From positions 1,673,654 to 1,737,653 of the forward strand of contig UESW01003904.1 of the NCBI GenBank assembly GCA_900491605.1: DNA of 64,000 bases, in the 5' to 3' direction. Shown one piece after another: positions 46,559 through 56,828 of the stretch. The position numbers and the translations under genes were made by a program. The DNA is from Calamus simplicifolius (taxonomy: Eukaryota > Streptophyta > Magnoliopsida > Arecales > Arecaceae). The notes under the pieces were generated by a model, which did no database searches, was not told the origin of the DNA, and was given only the letters and a program-made list of their open reading frames with translations. Every line of letters starts with the position of its first letter. The first letter of the stretch is position 1.

Positions 46559-46635
46559 TGATGTGACCAGTGATGTAGCCAATAAAGCCACAGAGTAATT
46601 ATAATAAATCAACCACGTGGCACAAGCGCGGTCCC

Positions 46636-47340
46636 ATTGGCTTCGGCTTCTCCAAGGTGTGCCGTGGCGGCCCCGACCTCTTCAGGTTGGCCCCGACGCC
46701 TCGACTTCTCCAAGGTGTGCCGTGGCGGACCCGACCTCTTAGGTCGGCCTCGGTGGCCCCGATCTCTTCAGGTCGGCCTCGGTGGCCCCGATCTCTTCAG
46801 GTCGGCCCCGATGGCCCCAGCTTCTCCAAGGTGTGCCGTGGCGGCCCCGACCTCTTCAGCTCGGCCCCGGCGGCCCCAGTTTCTTCAAGATATGCCATGG
46901 TGGCCCCGACCTCTTCAGGTCGGCCCCGGCGGCCCCGGCTTCTCCAAGGTGTGCCGTGGTGGCCCCGACCTCTTCAGGTCGGCCCCGATGTCCTCGACTT
47001 CTCCAAGGCGTACGTGGCGGCCCCGATCTCTTCAGGTCGGCCCCGACAGCCCCGGCTTCTCCAAGGCGTGCCATGGCAGAGAAGCCGGTGGCAGCCCCGA
47101 CCTCTTCAGGTCGGCCCCGGCGGCCCCGGCTTCTCCAAGATGTGCCATGGCGGCCCCGACCTTCGCAGGCCGGCCCCGTCTGCCCCGGCTTCTCCAAGAT
47201 GTGCCGTGGCGGCCCCGACCTCCTCAGGTTGGCCCCGGCTTCTCCAAGGTGTGCCGTGGCGGCCCCGACCTCTTCAGGTCGGCCCCGGCTTCTCCAAAGC
47301 AGGTCGTGGCGGTCCCGACCTCTTTAGGTCAGCCCTGCGC
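46636..47340. repeat. 50-60 bp palindromic minisatellite, element 3 5' LTR
   Basis: About 13 copies of a monomer with CCGACCTCTTCAGGTCGG (perfect 7-bp stems) followed by CCCCGGC, CTTCTCCAAG and GTGTGCCGTGGC. Some copies have an extra ten bases (GGCGGCCCCG). The long plus-strand open frames through it are low-complexity artefacts. Confidence 0.93.
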
Positions 47341-47586
47341 CCGCCAAAACCACCAACCATCTGACCCGCTCAGACTGGCATCTTTGACCATGCTGTTGAT
47401 GGGATCAGGCCCACCTACTAGTCGATTCCGTCGACTGATGGGACTTGGCTCACCAACCGCTGGCCTTTCCTCTCTGATGGGACATGACCCACCAACCAGC
47501 CCAAACTCACGTAACCCCCACGTATCCGCAGACATTCCCTCCTTGCGGAATGTCATGCGCCCGAACCCATGCAAATTTCAACGGCC

Positions 47587-47594
47587 TATAAAAG
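47587..47594 (+). promoter_or_regulatory. TATA box, element 3 5' LTR
   Basis: TATAAAAG in CGGCCTATAAAAGGGTAAG, repeated in the 3' LTR at 57956-57963. About 280 bases before the LTR end, the expected promoter position for gag-pol. Confidence 0.75.
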
Positions 47595-47947
47595 GGTAAG
47601 TCCACAAAAGATTCAGGTACGCTAACATAGGCACTCTCTCACTTTTCCACCTAGAGAACTCCACCTCTAAGGGTTCTCTGGACCTAAAAGGGCTCTTTCG
47701 AGCTCTTCTTCGGCTGTGACCTCGATCACTGACTTGGGTGTCGGAGGGTCCCCACCGGAGAACCCCTCCGGTCTTGGGACTTCTTGCAGGTTGTTCGGCT
47801 ACCCGAGAATCTCGTCAGCTGCCAGATCAGGTCTCTCGGCGCTCCACGTCTACGGTTGTGCATCATCAGATTGGCGCACCAAGAAGGGGGACGGAAAAAG
47901 AAGACCCAAACCCTAATACTCCTCTTTTTTCTCTCCCTCTCTCAACA

Positions 47948-49600
47948 ATGGCGATGACACGGGCTCAGGATGCCTCAGTCAGTCACCTTGGGGGCATCTC
48001 CCCCGGCTAGGCAGCAGGAGACCAACCTCCCAGCTGCCGATCCTCCCGTTACCTCCCCGCAACCAGAGGCGGTTGCCCCAGCTGCGGAGCAGCTGGCGGC
48101 TCTTACCCAGCAAGTCCAAACTCTCACCGCCATGGTCCATGGACTTTAGCAGCAGCAGTCGTAGCCACCCAACACCAGACCGCTTTCCCTGCCAGTCAGC
48201 AGTCAGCAAGGGGAGGTTCTCCTCAGTGAGAGGCCGATAGTCATCAAGTTTCCCCTAGGAAGCCTCGTCGTGAGCCTCCAAGCGGCCACGATCCCCTGAT
48301 TGTGGCCCAAGCAAGTTTCTGCCAGAGCCGCACCGCCAGGAGGAACCAAAGCGGAAGTCTCACCTTCCGCGTCCTTCTCCTTCTTCTTCTTCTTCTTCTT
48401 CATCCTCCGAGCCGTCTCGAGGGCCCCGGCGATCAATCGTTAGGCGGAGGAACGCCTGGACGAGTATCACCGGCGACTGGACGAGCTCTCCAGGAAGATC
48501 AATAGCCAGCCGAAGGAGGAGTATGATACCCATCCTCCTTACACCCGCCGGATACTGAAAGAGCCCGTCCCTTTCAGATTCCGCTTCCCCCAGATAGATT
48601 GTACGATGGAACGACGGACCCTCTCAATCACCTCGAGAGTTATAAAGCTATGATGCAAGTCCAGGGTGCTACAGACGCCCTTATCTGCAAAGCTTTCCCC
48701 GCCACCCTGCGGAAAGATGCTCGCGCTTGGCACTCACACCTGTCCTCTCACAGCATCGACTCTTTTTAAGAGCTGGAAAGGGCTTTTTGGCGCATTTTGA
48801 TGCATGCCGACGGATCCCAAGAGTCGCGGACAACCTCTTCTCCGTCCGCCAGAAGGAGAGGGAGTCGCTGCGGACTTTGTGGCCCGGTTCAAGACCGCCG
48901 CCCTTGAAGTCTACCATGGACGACGCGGTGGCAACGTTGGCGCTAAAGCGGGGGCTCCTTCCATCCCGCTTCACCTTCTCTTTGGACAAGAAGCCCCAAG
49001 CTCCTATTCCGACCTTCTTCGGGCTCAGAAGTACATCCGCGCGGATGAGGCCGATCTCACCCGCCGAGAATCCTCAAGGGGCTCCAGCCGCAAGCCTGCT
49101 CGCCCAGAGCCAAGTGGACCTTCTCGGTCCCGTGGCCCGAACCGCCCCAACGATCGGACCGCGAGCGTCAAAGCCTCGCCCCTCGGGAGGGTCAGCTCAC
49201 GCCTCTTCTTTCTCCCCACTCTTATATCCTTATGGAGATTGAGGGCGAGCCTTACCTCCAGCGGCCCCCTCCTATGGAGAAGGGCACCCCCCACGACAAG
49301 AGCTACTATTGCCGCTTCCACCGAGACTACGGCCACGACACCGACAGTTGTTACAACCTGAAGCGCGCCATCGAGGAGCTTATCCGATGGGACTACCTCG
49401 GAAAGTATGTCCAGAAGGCGCCACAACCGTGTCGGCACTCATGGGACCACCGCCCGCTCAGGCCACTATCGATAACACCCCCACGGAGCAGACGTTGGAA
49501 TGGTGTCTTGGGGAGTGGCTTCTTCATCTAAATAGCCGAGAGGGGAGGAGGCAACGGGTGATGTAGTTTTTTGGGGGGAATCAGCAAATGTTGACAATAT
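47948..49600 (+). pseudogene. gag: gag of element 3 (frameshifted)
   Basis: Start chosen at the ATG of MAMTRAQDASVSHLGG, 61 bases after the primer site. After early frame breaks and a Ser-run region near 48370-48410, the gag core appears: DPLNHLESYKAMMQVQGATD (about 48620), ARAWHSHLSSHSIDSF, then HFDACRRIPRVADNLFSVRQ and VATLALKRGLLPSRF. The zinc-knuckle-like motif YYCRFHRDYGHDTDSC is at about 49303-49350, followed by YLGKYVQKAP. At least five frame changes are needed to follow it, so it is non-functional. Confidence 0.75.
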
Positions 49601-49609
49601 GAACAATGA

Positions 49610-50082
49610 AGGTGTCGTTGTCTCCATGACGATCGCCAAACACCCTGTAAAAAGGATATTAGTTGATAGTGGCAGCTCAGCTGACATCCTTACTACGACG
49701 CATTGTTAGGATGGGATTATCTCTTGACTCTCTTCGGCCCGTAGCGACCCCTTTAGTTAGATTCACAGGGGATTCAGTAAGGGTCGAGGGTGAAATATCC
49801 TTGCCAGTGACGGCCGGAACACCGTCATGCCAATGCATAGTTATCATGAAGTTTTTGGTCGTGCGAGTATCCTTGGCATACAACGCCATCCTCGGGCGCC
49901 CAGGCTTAAATTTATTGGATGCTGTCATCTCCACCCGACGTTTGTTGGTGCAGTTTCCTACTAGTGAAGGTATCGAAGAAATGAGAGGCGAGGTCAGCTC
50001 AGTCCTGCCTTATTATCACGCAGCGTCAAGTCCTCTGGAAGCCGAGTCGGTCCCAGAGGCCCGACCCCAGGGAGTCCAGTAA
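49610..50082 (+). pseudogene. Aspartic protease region of element 3
   Basis: TIAKHPVKRILVDSGSSADI carries the DSG active site, followed by a short deletion or shift (the 'YYDAL' region, around 49690) and then LRPVATPLVRFTGDSVRVEG, LAYNAILGRPGLNLLDAVIS and FPTSEGIEEMRG. Same order and motifs as elements 1 and 2. Confidence 0.75.
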
Positions 50083-50124
50083 AGGGGAGAACCGGCCGAG
50101 AGACTCTTAACTTTTCTTTAGGAG

Positions 50125-51455
50125 ATGACCGATGAGGACCGTGCGCATCGGGGACTCCTCCCCCCAAAAGACCATGACCGCCTCTTGACCTTTTTGCGGG
50201 CTAGCTCGGACGTGTTCGCTTGGTCGGCGTCCTACATGCCTGGTATTCCTCCGGAGGTGATCACCCATAAGCTGAACATCGATCTGAAGTACCGTCCGGT
50301 TCGCCAAAGGAAGAGGACTTTGCTCCTGAACGACAGAAGGCCATTGACGAAGAAGTCAATAAGCTACTCGTCGCCGGCCATATCCGAGAGGCACACTATC
50401 CCAGCTGCCTGGCCAATATGATCATGGTGCGAAAGGCGAACGAAGCTAACGGATCTGCATCAACTTCACTGACTTGAATAAGGCATGTCCAAGGACAGTT
50501 TTCCTCTGCCTCGGATCGACCAGCTGGTGGATTCCACCTCCGGCCATGAACTTCTTAGCTTCATGGACACCTTCTTCGGGTATAATCAAATAAAGATGGA
50601 CCCGAGCGATGAGGAGCACACGTCCTTCGTGATAGAGAAAGGCATTTATTGTTATAAGGTGATGCCCTTCGGCCTCAAAAATGGGAGCGACTTATCAAAG
50701 GTCGATGAATAAAGTCTTCCAAGACCAGCTGGGCCGAACATGGAGGTCTATGTGGATGACATGCTGACGAAAAGCACCCTCGCTTCCAACCACATCTCCG
50801 ATCTAGAAGAAACCTTCAACAACCTCCGCCGCTTCTAGGTCAAGCTGAATCCCAAGAAATGTGCCTTCGGCATTACATCGGGCAAGTTCTTAGGCTTCAT
50901 GGTGACCCAGCGAGGGATCGAGGCAAACCCTGAGAAGATCAGTGCTATCCTCGATATGAGGCCGCCGTCTAGCAAGAAGGAGGTGCAGCGACTCACCGGA
51001 AGGGTGGCAGCTTTAAGCCGTTTTCTCTCCAAATCAGTGAGCGATGCTTACCCTTCTTTAAAGCCCTGCGGAAGGTGAACAGCTTCGAGTGGACGGATGA
51101 CTGCCAGGAGGCCTTCGACGGGCTGAAGGCATTTCTGTCTTCCCCACCGCTCCTATCTAAGCCAAGGGACGGGAAGAGTCTTTTTCTCTACCTTGCCGCC
51201 TCTCCAGAAGCCGTTAGCTCAGTCTTGGTGCGTCTCGATGCTGACGAGACCCAGAGGCCTGTATATTACGTGAGCAAGGTACTCCACGATGCGGAGGTCA
51301 GGTACTCCAGGACAGAAAAAATCATCTTCGCCTTGATCGTCTTCGCCCGACATCTCCGCCCGTACTTTCAAGCCCATCCCATTGTGGTGCTCACGGACCA
51401 ACCCCTCCGAGCCATTCTGGCTCACCCGGACACCTCAGGCCGACTCGCCAAATGA
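50125..51455 (+). pseudogene. Reverse transcriptase and RNase H, element 3
   Basis: DVFAWSASYMPGIPPEVITH, KDSFPLPRIDQLVDSTSGHE, FGYNQIKMDPSDEEHTSFVI and KVMPFGLKN lead to the catalytic YVDD at 50749-50760. After a stop in RRF*VKLNP comes GKFLGFMVTQRGIEANPEKI and KEVQRLTGRVAALSRFLSKS. The first RNase H (51075-51455: FLYLAASPEAVSSVLVRLDA, SRTEKIIFALIVFARHLRPY, LTDQPLRAILAHPDTSGRLA) is a clean open frame. The active site is intact, but several frameshifts upstream of 50720 break the enzyme. Confidence 0.85.
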
Positions 51456-52000
51456 GCCATCAAGCTAGGAGAGTTCGATCTCTCTTTTCAAGCTCGACCC
51501 GCCTTGAAGTCCCAGGTCCTGGCCGACTTTCTAGTCGAGTGCACTTGGGCTGAGGAGCCAATCGAGGAGGCTCCCGTGGAGCAACCTGTTGCCAAGCCAG
51601 AGGACGATGGGGAGTCTTGGATCCTCCATGTGGATGGTGCCTCAAAATCCCAAGGAAGCGGCGCTGGCCTCATTCTTGCGGGCCCTGACGGTGAGATGGT
51701 GGAATGTGCCCTTCGGTTTTTGTTCGAAGCCACAACAATCAAGCCGAGTACGAGGCCTTACTGGCAGGACTAGACTCGCTCAAGAATTTGGAATAAGGCG
51801 CCTCAGAGCTTTTACTGATTCGCAACTTGTCTCTGGGCAGATCAACGGGAGTACGAGGCATGTGATTCCGCCATGACCCGGTACCTAGACAAGGTCCGAT
51901 CCTTAGTTTCTCTACTATCTTACTTCAGTATCAGCTATATTCCCCGAAGCGAGAACGCCAAGGCCGACGCCCTTTCCCACCTGGCTACCTCCACCGACAG
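51456..52000 (+). pseudogene. Second (archaeal-type) RNase H, element 3
   Basis: QVLADFLVECTWAEEP linker, then WILHVDGASKSQGSGAGLIL. A one-base shift near 51730 interrupts NNQAEYEALLAG. The remainder reads LRAFTDSQLVSGQI and, after another shift, SYIPRSENAKADALSHLATS. The D-E-D-D set is recognisable. Marks the element as Tat lineage. Confidence 0.8.
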
Positions 52001-52039
52001 CATCACAAGAGACGCCTTCGTCGAGCACCTAGAAAGATC

Positions 52040-52896
52040 AAGCATAGAAGACAGCGAGGAAATCCTTCCGCTAACCCAAGAGCCGACATGGATGGATGCC
52101 TACATCCGCTATCTCACAGACGGCACCCTCCCCGATGATCACAATGAAGACAGACTACTTAAGTGGAGGGCCTCCAAATTTGTCCTCATAAACGGACATC
52201 TATACAGAAGATCATTTTCCTACCCCTTGCTCAAGTGCGTGGGACCTGCCGACGCCGACTATATCTTCAGAGAAATCTATGAGGGCATCTGCGGGAACCA
52301 CCTGGGGGGCAGGTCCTTAGCCCAGAAGGCCCTTCGATAAGGGTACTTCTGGCTCACTATGAGAGATGATGCAACCAGGTTAGTCCAGAAGTGTGACGGC
52401 TGTCAGCGTCATGCGCACATCCAGCACCAACCCTCTGTTCCTCTAAATCCACTCTCGGCCCCATGATCCTTTGCCCAGTGGGGGATGGACATCCTTGGGC
52501 CATTCCCTCCGGCTTCGGGATAATAGAAATTCTTAATTGTCGCCATCGACTACTTCACCAAATGGGTTAAGGTCGAGGCGCTGGCCAAAATCACGGAGTG
52601 CAAGGTCAAAGTCTTCTTCTGGAAGTTGGTCATATGTCGCTTCGGTCTACCGCACACTTCGTCACCGATAACAGTCGCCAGTTTGACAATGCCACATTCA
52701 AGACCTTCTGTGATGAGCTGGGCATCCACCACCGGTTTACCTCTGTCGGCCACCCCTAGACCAATGGGGAGGCCGAGGTCATGAACCACACCATCCTTAG
52801 AGGACTCAGAACTCGGCTAGATGGATCCAAAGGTCGATGGGTAGAAGAGCTTCCTAGTGTATTATGGGCCTACCACACTATCCTAAGTGCCCCAGA
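52040..52896 (+). pseudogene. Integrase of element 3, truncated
   Basis: WMDAYIRYLTDG, YRRSFSYPLLKC, then the zinc region EIYEGICGNHLGGRSLAQKA ... CDGCQRHAH, WGMDILGPFPP, KWVKVEALAKITECKVKVFF, and the last part MNHTILRGLRTRLDGSKGRW with LPSVLWAYHT. Stops interrupt it several times. Coding similarity stops at 52896, where the next expected block (TGE..F.LV.G.EAV) is replaced by a GC-rich direct repeat, so the C-terminus has been deleted. Confidence 0.75.
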
Positions 52897-53125
52897 GTCG
52901 TTCAAATCCCTAAGGCTCCATAACCGTTCGAGTCGCCCCTCGCAGCGGTTCTTAAACCCCCGAGGCGGTTCAAAAGGACCTCGCCGGCATCGCGGCCCAT
53001 AGGATACCACTCGGCCCCGGCATGGCGGTGCCCTCGAGTCGTTCAAATCCCTAAGGCTCCGTAACCGTTCGAGTCGCCCCTCGCAACGGTTCTTAAACCC
53101 CCGAGGCGATTCAAAAGGAACCCGA
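52897..53125. repeat. Direct repeat of about 80 bp after pol, element 3
   Basis: The block GAGTCGTTCAAATCCCTAAG ... CCCCCGAGGCGGTTCAAAAG occurs at about 52900-52978 and again at about 53036-53114, with a unique 57-base spacer. The first copy abuts the broken integrase end directly. Confidence 0.85.
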
Positions 53126-53815
53126 CGACTCTCAACCCTTAGATCACCCTTCGAGGCTCAGGAGGCTTCTGATAGTCATGATTCTATCTCAGCAGTTTCT
53201 AAAAGAGCTAGATGTTCGCCCCGACACCGGCCTCAAATTGCCACCCCGGCACCAGCCTCGAGCTCGCGCTCTGGTCTCACCCTAGTCGGCCTCGCTCTGA
53301 CTCTTCCCATCAAACTCGATCTCAACACATCGCAACAGTCTGAAGACGGAATCCATCAACACCTTGACTAGAAAGGCGTTGCCCAGTTTCACGCTGCCCC
53401 CGACAGACTCTGCCTGCCGGTGCAGCCTTCGGAATTAATCACCGAGGTACCCCCATAAGTTCAAAGGCTCCGCGCCCATTCAAGCAGACTCCTAAGTTCG
53501 CAAGTTTACTGTGCGTTCGGCCGCCGCAGAGATAGACAACAAAAAGAAAGCTTAAAAGGCCTAAACGACACTGTCGGTGTTAAGTTACCTCAACTACCTA
53601 CAAGTCTATTCAGCGGTGCAAACTCCTGTGAACCTATTTGAACACCACCAGATATGAGTGCCAGGATCTGCCGCAGCACTTTCAACACGCGTGATGCCTT
53701 ACAATGGGGGAACAAAACATTCAAAAAATGGTTTTCTTTTCATTAATTACTTTATAATGGTTATAAAATTCGATCCAGAGTTGGGTACAAGGGAAGAAGA
53801 AAAATACAAAATTTT
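53126..53815. other. Spacer between pol and antisense gene, element 3
   Basis: No coding recognised. The right part (about 53720-53815), read on the minus strand, is probably the 3' untranslated region of the antisense gene. It shares TTGTA... and AAGTAATTAATGAAAAG-type sequence with the matching part of element 2. Confidence 0.45.
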
Positions 53816-54651
53816 CTAAGGCCCATTCGGCCCCGGCTCCTCTTCGACCTCTTCCTCCTCCACCGCCTCCTCGTTGCTAGGACCCCCAGGCTGAATCTTT
53901 TCAAGGTCGGAGCTGCTGATATTGGGGATCACGAACACTTTCTCCTTGCAAAATTCGAAGCCCTTTGTATAGGCGTCGAAGCTGGCCTCCAAAACCTCCT
54001 GTTCGAACTCCGCCGAGGCCTTAAAATTGGCGACGACTTGGGTCACTCTGGCCTCGGCTTCCCGGATTTGCGCCTCCGCCTTGGCCTTGATCTCCCATAT
54101 CTGCATCTCCGCCCGGCCTCGACCTCCCGGATCTGTGTTTCGGCGTTGGCCTCAGCCTCCTTGACACGCGCCTCAGCTTCCCAGGCCTTAGTCTCCGCCT
54201 CCTCGGTGCGGGCTCTAGCCTCATGAGCGTGGGCCTCCGCCCCGGCCTATTCGTGCCCGGCATCGACCGCCGCTGCCTCCGTTGTGGAAGCTCTCTCCAT
54301 CGCCACATGAGCCTCGTCCGCTGCCGCGTCAGCCTGGCCTTCCACGTGCTGGAGCTAGCGGTATAGCCCCTCTATCTCGGCCCTGGACGAGTCCAGCCTA
54401 GACGAGACCAGGGATAGCTGGGTCACGGCCGTGGAATCTCGACCGCTCTCAATGTTGGCTCGGCGCTCCGCTTCCTTCAACCGGCTGCCAAGGTCCTCCT
54501 CTCGGGCCTTGGCCTCCTCCTGCTGCCGAGTCAGCTTTTCAGATAGCGCGCGTGCCTGCCCCTTGTACTTGTTGGCCCGCCCAATAGTGAGCGCAAGGGC
54601 CTCCCATGTATGAGTCACCGCCGTGCGGAGGGCCAAGGCCCTGTTGGCCAA

Positions 54652-54723
54652 CTACGCCAAGGGAGCCCATCAGCCACAGATCAACTAAAGTATGCTAAAA
54701 GGAGATTGTGTTCGAAGGGTTAC
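54652..54723 (-). other. Candidate second intron, antisense gene of element 3
   Basis: Donor G|GTAACC after HAALLDMVMVN and acceptor GGCGTAG before TTGGCCAACAGGGCC. It removes stops between the acidic region and the coiled coil. Element 2 has an intron-like segment at the corresponding place (about 28738-28792, ending CTGACAG), but its donor is unclear. Confidence 0.35.
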
Positions 54724-55393
54724 CTAAAGCACATTGACCATGACCATGTCAAGGAGGGCGGCGTGGGACTGCCGCCCTATCTCCTCCTCGGTCGTCGAGG
54801 TCCGTGCCCTCGGTAGCAAGGCGGCGGCCCGCCCGGCGTCCTCCATTGTAAGCAGCTTGGGCACCGGCCTCGCTGGCCCCCCCAGCGGTTCGACCGGTGG
54901 CCGCTGTGCTGGCCGGTGCTTGGATTGCTGAGATGAACTCCCCTTCTCGGCCTGATGCTAGCTGGACCTCGTTGCCCTGGCCCTAGAGCTCCTAGTGGCC
55001 GCCTCCCCTTCTCCGGCTGCGGAGGCGCTCTCTCCGTCTCCGGCTCGATGGGAGCCGGAGGGCTTCTAACGATCTCCACCTACCCCGCCTCGGCCAAGTC
55101 GGCGGTGGCAGGGACTTCGTCTTCGAGATCGAAAACTACCACGGCTGCCTCGGTGGCGGCTGGGATATCCCCCTCCTCCGTCTCGGCCTCGGCTGGCTCG
55201 GGGACTACTCTTTCGGCCGGTGCCTCCTTAACCGGCTCCTCTACATGTGCCCGAACTGGAGGGGCTTCGGGTGTTTCGGCCGGTTCAGCGCAAGCTCCCC
55301 TTCGTGCCCTCTTGGCCGGCCTCGCCTGCTCGTTGGTCATCCGTTTCTTTTTGCGTGCGAGGGCCTCAAATTTCTCCATCAAAAAATTCATGG

Positions 55394-55505
55394 CTACATA
55401 AAATAAAGGTTAGTATGCAAAAAGAAGAAAAAGAAGAAAAGGGAAAATTTCTACAAAATGGGCAAAAGCCAGCCGAGGGCAAGAAAGAAGGATTTCTGTG
55501 CTCAC
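55394..55505 (-). other. Conserved intron, antisense gene of element 3
   Basis: 112 bases. Donor GTGAGC after the first base of the Gly codon in LAPAVG; T-rich stretch (TTTCTTCTTTTTCTTC); acceptor TTTATGTAG; then GCC completed and ATG. Same protein position and same phase (1) as 28140-28186 in element 2. Confidence 0.65.
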
Positions 55506-56406
55506 CGACTGCCGGAGCCAACTCGGCCTCGTACAAGTTCTCCTCGGACAGGAGATCCTTGTAAGAAGGGATCTAGGAGTTAGAGAAATGGCGGAAGAGC
55601 TCCCCATCCTTATCACTTATGACCGAATTTTCATTGGAGCTCACGTTCGGTTCCCCCCATTTGGTCCTCACTCCCTCTATATGGGCAAAAAGAAACCGGG
55701 ACTTCTACCCCTTAATTTGGACGAAAGACCCAATGGGAGAGCCCTACCCGGCCTGGCGGTAAACACCCACCAGGCCCCCTCACCCTGACGGCGGAGCTTG
55801 TAAAGAGCTCGGAATAAGGACAGGCTGGCCGCGGACCCCTGAAAATGGCAAAGGATGACGAAGGCGCAGAAGATCCGAATCGAGTTCGGAGTCAACTGCG
55901 CCGGTACTAACCTATACCTATTCAAAAGGTTCAAGAAGAAGGGATGGAAAGGAAGCCGCAGCCCGCACCTAATATACTCCTCATACAGAGCAACCCATCC
56001 CGGGAGGACGGAGTTCACTCTGTCTTCAGGGCCTGGTGCGGACAAACGGATGAAGTCTGGGACCTTATACGTAGTCCTAATGGCCTCTACCTCCTCAGGG
56101 GTTATGGTGGATGCAATCCCCCCCGGCCCCGTCGAGTCAAGGTTAGTTACCGGAGGAGACGTCGGACGGCGGAAAGAAATGGTAACTACTCTCACCGGGG
56201 AAGAAGACGGGTCTACTACTGGTTTCTTACCCTCTTTAATGGCTTTATGGTCCATGGATCAAAGGTTGAAGGTGAAAAATGGAAACTAACATGGGAATTT
56301 GTTAAGAAGACAGAGGCTGAAGGTCTCGGGTTGCAAGGAAGCTCGAGAGGGAAGAAGGCAGGAGGGCAATGGCAGTATAAAACTCTCCCCCAGGCTCGGG
56401 AGGTGC

Positions 56407-56414
56407 CTTTTATA
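56407..56414 (-). promoter_or_regulatory. TATA box of the antisense gene, element 3
   Basis: TATAAAAG in GGGGTATAAAAGGCACC on the minus strand, about 150 bases before the ATG and 415 bases from the 3' LTR. It parallels the box at 27136-27144 in element 2. Confidence 0.6.
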
Positions 56415-56828
56415 CCCCAATTTCAAACTGCTCCGCCCCAGGATCAGCCACGTGGCCCTCGCCTATTACACCGCATCCCAAATCGCCGGCCATTTTGCCC
56501 ACGATCGAGGCGCCCCACCTCGATCCCACCAAGGAGCGGAGTCTCCAGCCAATAGTAATGCTTGAAGAACGGAGCAGCAATGATGACTCCTACCTTTCTC
56601 CCATCCTCCGAGGAGCACCCCCTCAAATCGCCCGGGACCGACGTCAGCGCCCACCTACCGCATGATTACGGAAGATCTTCGAGGTGACATCACTTCTGGA
56701 AGGCGCGCCGATTTGCCCGCCATTTAAAGCGCCTAAAGTCAGTTGTCATAGCCTTTGAATTTTTGCGCTTCTTTCGCCCAAAGGGCGACTGGCGCGTGGC
56801 CCTTCGCGCTCAGGAGCGGAGAGGCATC

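Larger units (their letters stand above)
46559..47868 (+). repeat. 5' LTR of element 3
   Basis: TG...CA-bounded. Order: short unique start, U3 minisatellite (about 46636-47340), unique stretch, TATAAAAG at 47587-47594, R/U5 module GACTTGGGTGTCGGAGGGTC at about 47732, and end CATCATCA just before the primer site. Confidence 0.9.
53816..56255 (-). pseudogene. Antisense Transposase_28-type coiled-coil gene, element 3
   Basis: Minus strand, between pol and the 3' LTR. ATG at 56255 (MDHKAIKEGKKPVVDPSSSP), 150 bases after a TATA box. Exon 1 carries ITPEEVEAIRTTYKVPDFIR, then the Transposase_28 signature WVALYEEYIRCGLRLPFHPF, NLLNRYRLVPAQLTPNSIRI and WWVFTARPG, then (after a frame break at about 55680) EGVRTKWGEP and LLSEENLYEAELAPAVG. 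A phase-1 intron (55505-55394) leads to MNFLMEKFEALARKKKRMTN (basic, nuclear-signal-like), an acidic Pro/Ala region, a candidate second intron (54723-54652), a long coiled coil (KLTRQQEEAKAREEDLGSRL, EAEARVTQVVANFKASAEFE) and an acidic tail EEAVEEEEVEEEPGPNGP. A stop after DLAEAG and a shift near 54110 inactivate this copy. Function is unknown. Confidence 0.7.

Noticed and set aside
46637..47599. 320-codon open frame
   Set aside because: Minisatellite of the 5' LTR of element 3 read as protein; no homology expected.
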